In this document: positions 63,881-64,000 of the stretch, piece by piece
Numbering within the stretch: position 1 is the stretch's first letter
Layout of the letters: every line of letters starts with the position of its first letter
NCBI RefSeq assembly: GCF_003403075.1
Contig: NZ_CP031557.1
Location: 2,666,001 to 2,730,000 of the forward strand
Origin: Flavobacterium psychrotrophum
GTDB lineage: Bacteria; Bacteroidota; Bacteroidia; Flavobacteriales; Flavobacteriaceae
Direction: 5' to 3'
Length of the DNA: 64,000 nucleotides
Notes under the pieces: model-generated
What the model saw: the letters and a program-made list of their open reading frames with translations, nothing else
Database searches by the model: none
Told to the model about the DNA's origin: nothing
Translations under genes and position numbers: made by a program

Positions 63881-64000
63881 GATACATTATGTTTAAAATT
63901 TTAAAAATTGTTATTGCCGGTATGGTAACCTGACAATGCAAAGTTCAGCAGCAGGTGCCCGTTTTGTGTGGTACGTTTTAAGGTTTGACAGGTAAAAAAA

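Noticed and set aside
63897..64000. 3' end of a further minus-strand gene
   Set aside because: A short frame ending near 63897 (tail NFALSGYHTGNNNF) is open to the window edge, but about 30 codons are too few to support a call.
1..64000. tRNA or rRNA genes
   Set aside because: No cloverleaf with TTCGA-type T-arm and CCA end, and no rRNA core motif was found by eye; a tRNA scan would be needed to be certain.

Overview
The window looks like a chromosomal segment from a member of the Flavobacteriaceae (Bacteroidota). Four things point there. Secreted proteins carry type IX secretion (T9SS) type A and type B C-terminal sorting domains. There are GLPGLI-family and TonB-receptor-like outer-membrane proteins. 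Promoters of the TTG-N18-TAnnTTTG class are visible. Several genes start with TTG or GTG, and ribosome binding sites are weak.

From 0 to 47.9 kb most of the content is ordinary core genome. In order: a ferredoxin, a LuxC-like acyl-CoA reductase, serC and serA; the RNase P RNA gene; a topoisomerase IB and a Na+/H+ antiporter; a T9SS-secreted hydrolase; dnaX; a PAS-LuxR regulator and ung; a mutS2-like gene; truA and an ABC exporter; a second T9SS protein; a YrdC/YciO-family gene and small hypotheticals; a YceI lipoprotein; a 2250-residue T9SS type B adhesin-like protein; folE, cysS, yidD and lgt; an LptA/OstA-like protein; a class III aminotransferase; and a TPR protein. The 41.5-47.9 kb block holds a TonB-receptor-like barrel, a GLPGLI protein, two tandem two-cysteine secreted miniproteins and a mini-lipoprotein, with a TPR-AraC regulator divergent from them.

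The accessory region runs from 47.9 to about 58.5 kb and is a mosaic. A 5'-truncated alpha/beta hydrolase abuts an Rhs/SpvB-type fragment that lacks both ends. A complete IS3-family element (1271 bp, ACAA target duplication) splits that fragment. The fragment then abuts a truncated DUF932 gene that opens a mobilization module (MobC-like protein, HxH relaxase, two small element genes) with no integrase. Next come a LysR regulator, an SRPBCC-like protein and an MDR reductase, then the decayed remains of a second element: an antitoxin remnant and a frameshifted copy of the last element gene. Each copy of that last gene is followed by two strong palindromes. The AraC-family gene beyond has an atypical C-terminus, which suggests a breakpoint near 58.55 kb.

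From 58.5 to 64 kb an all-minus cluster encodes the AraC regulator, a quinone-oxidoreductase-like MDR protein, a cupin fused to a royal-jelly/yellow-type propeller, a second propeller lipoprotein and a secreted PEBP-family protein.

The most notable single signal is dnaX. The gamma-like reading frame ends just after a run of ten A's that contains the heptamer A AAA AAG. A -1 shift there opens the tau-specific C-terminal region. The same heptamer is used by the IS3 transposase in this window. A second homopolymer frameshift, in a C run, disrupts the T9SS sorting domain of the 18.96 kb gene, so assembly error has to be weighed for both.
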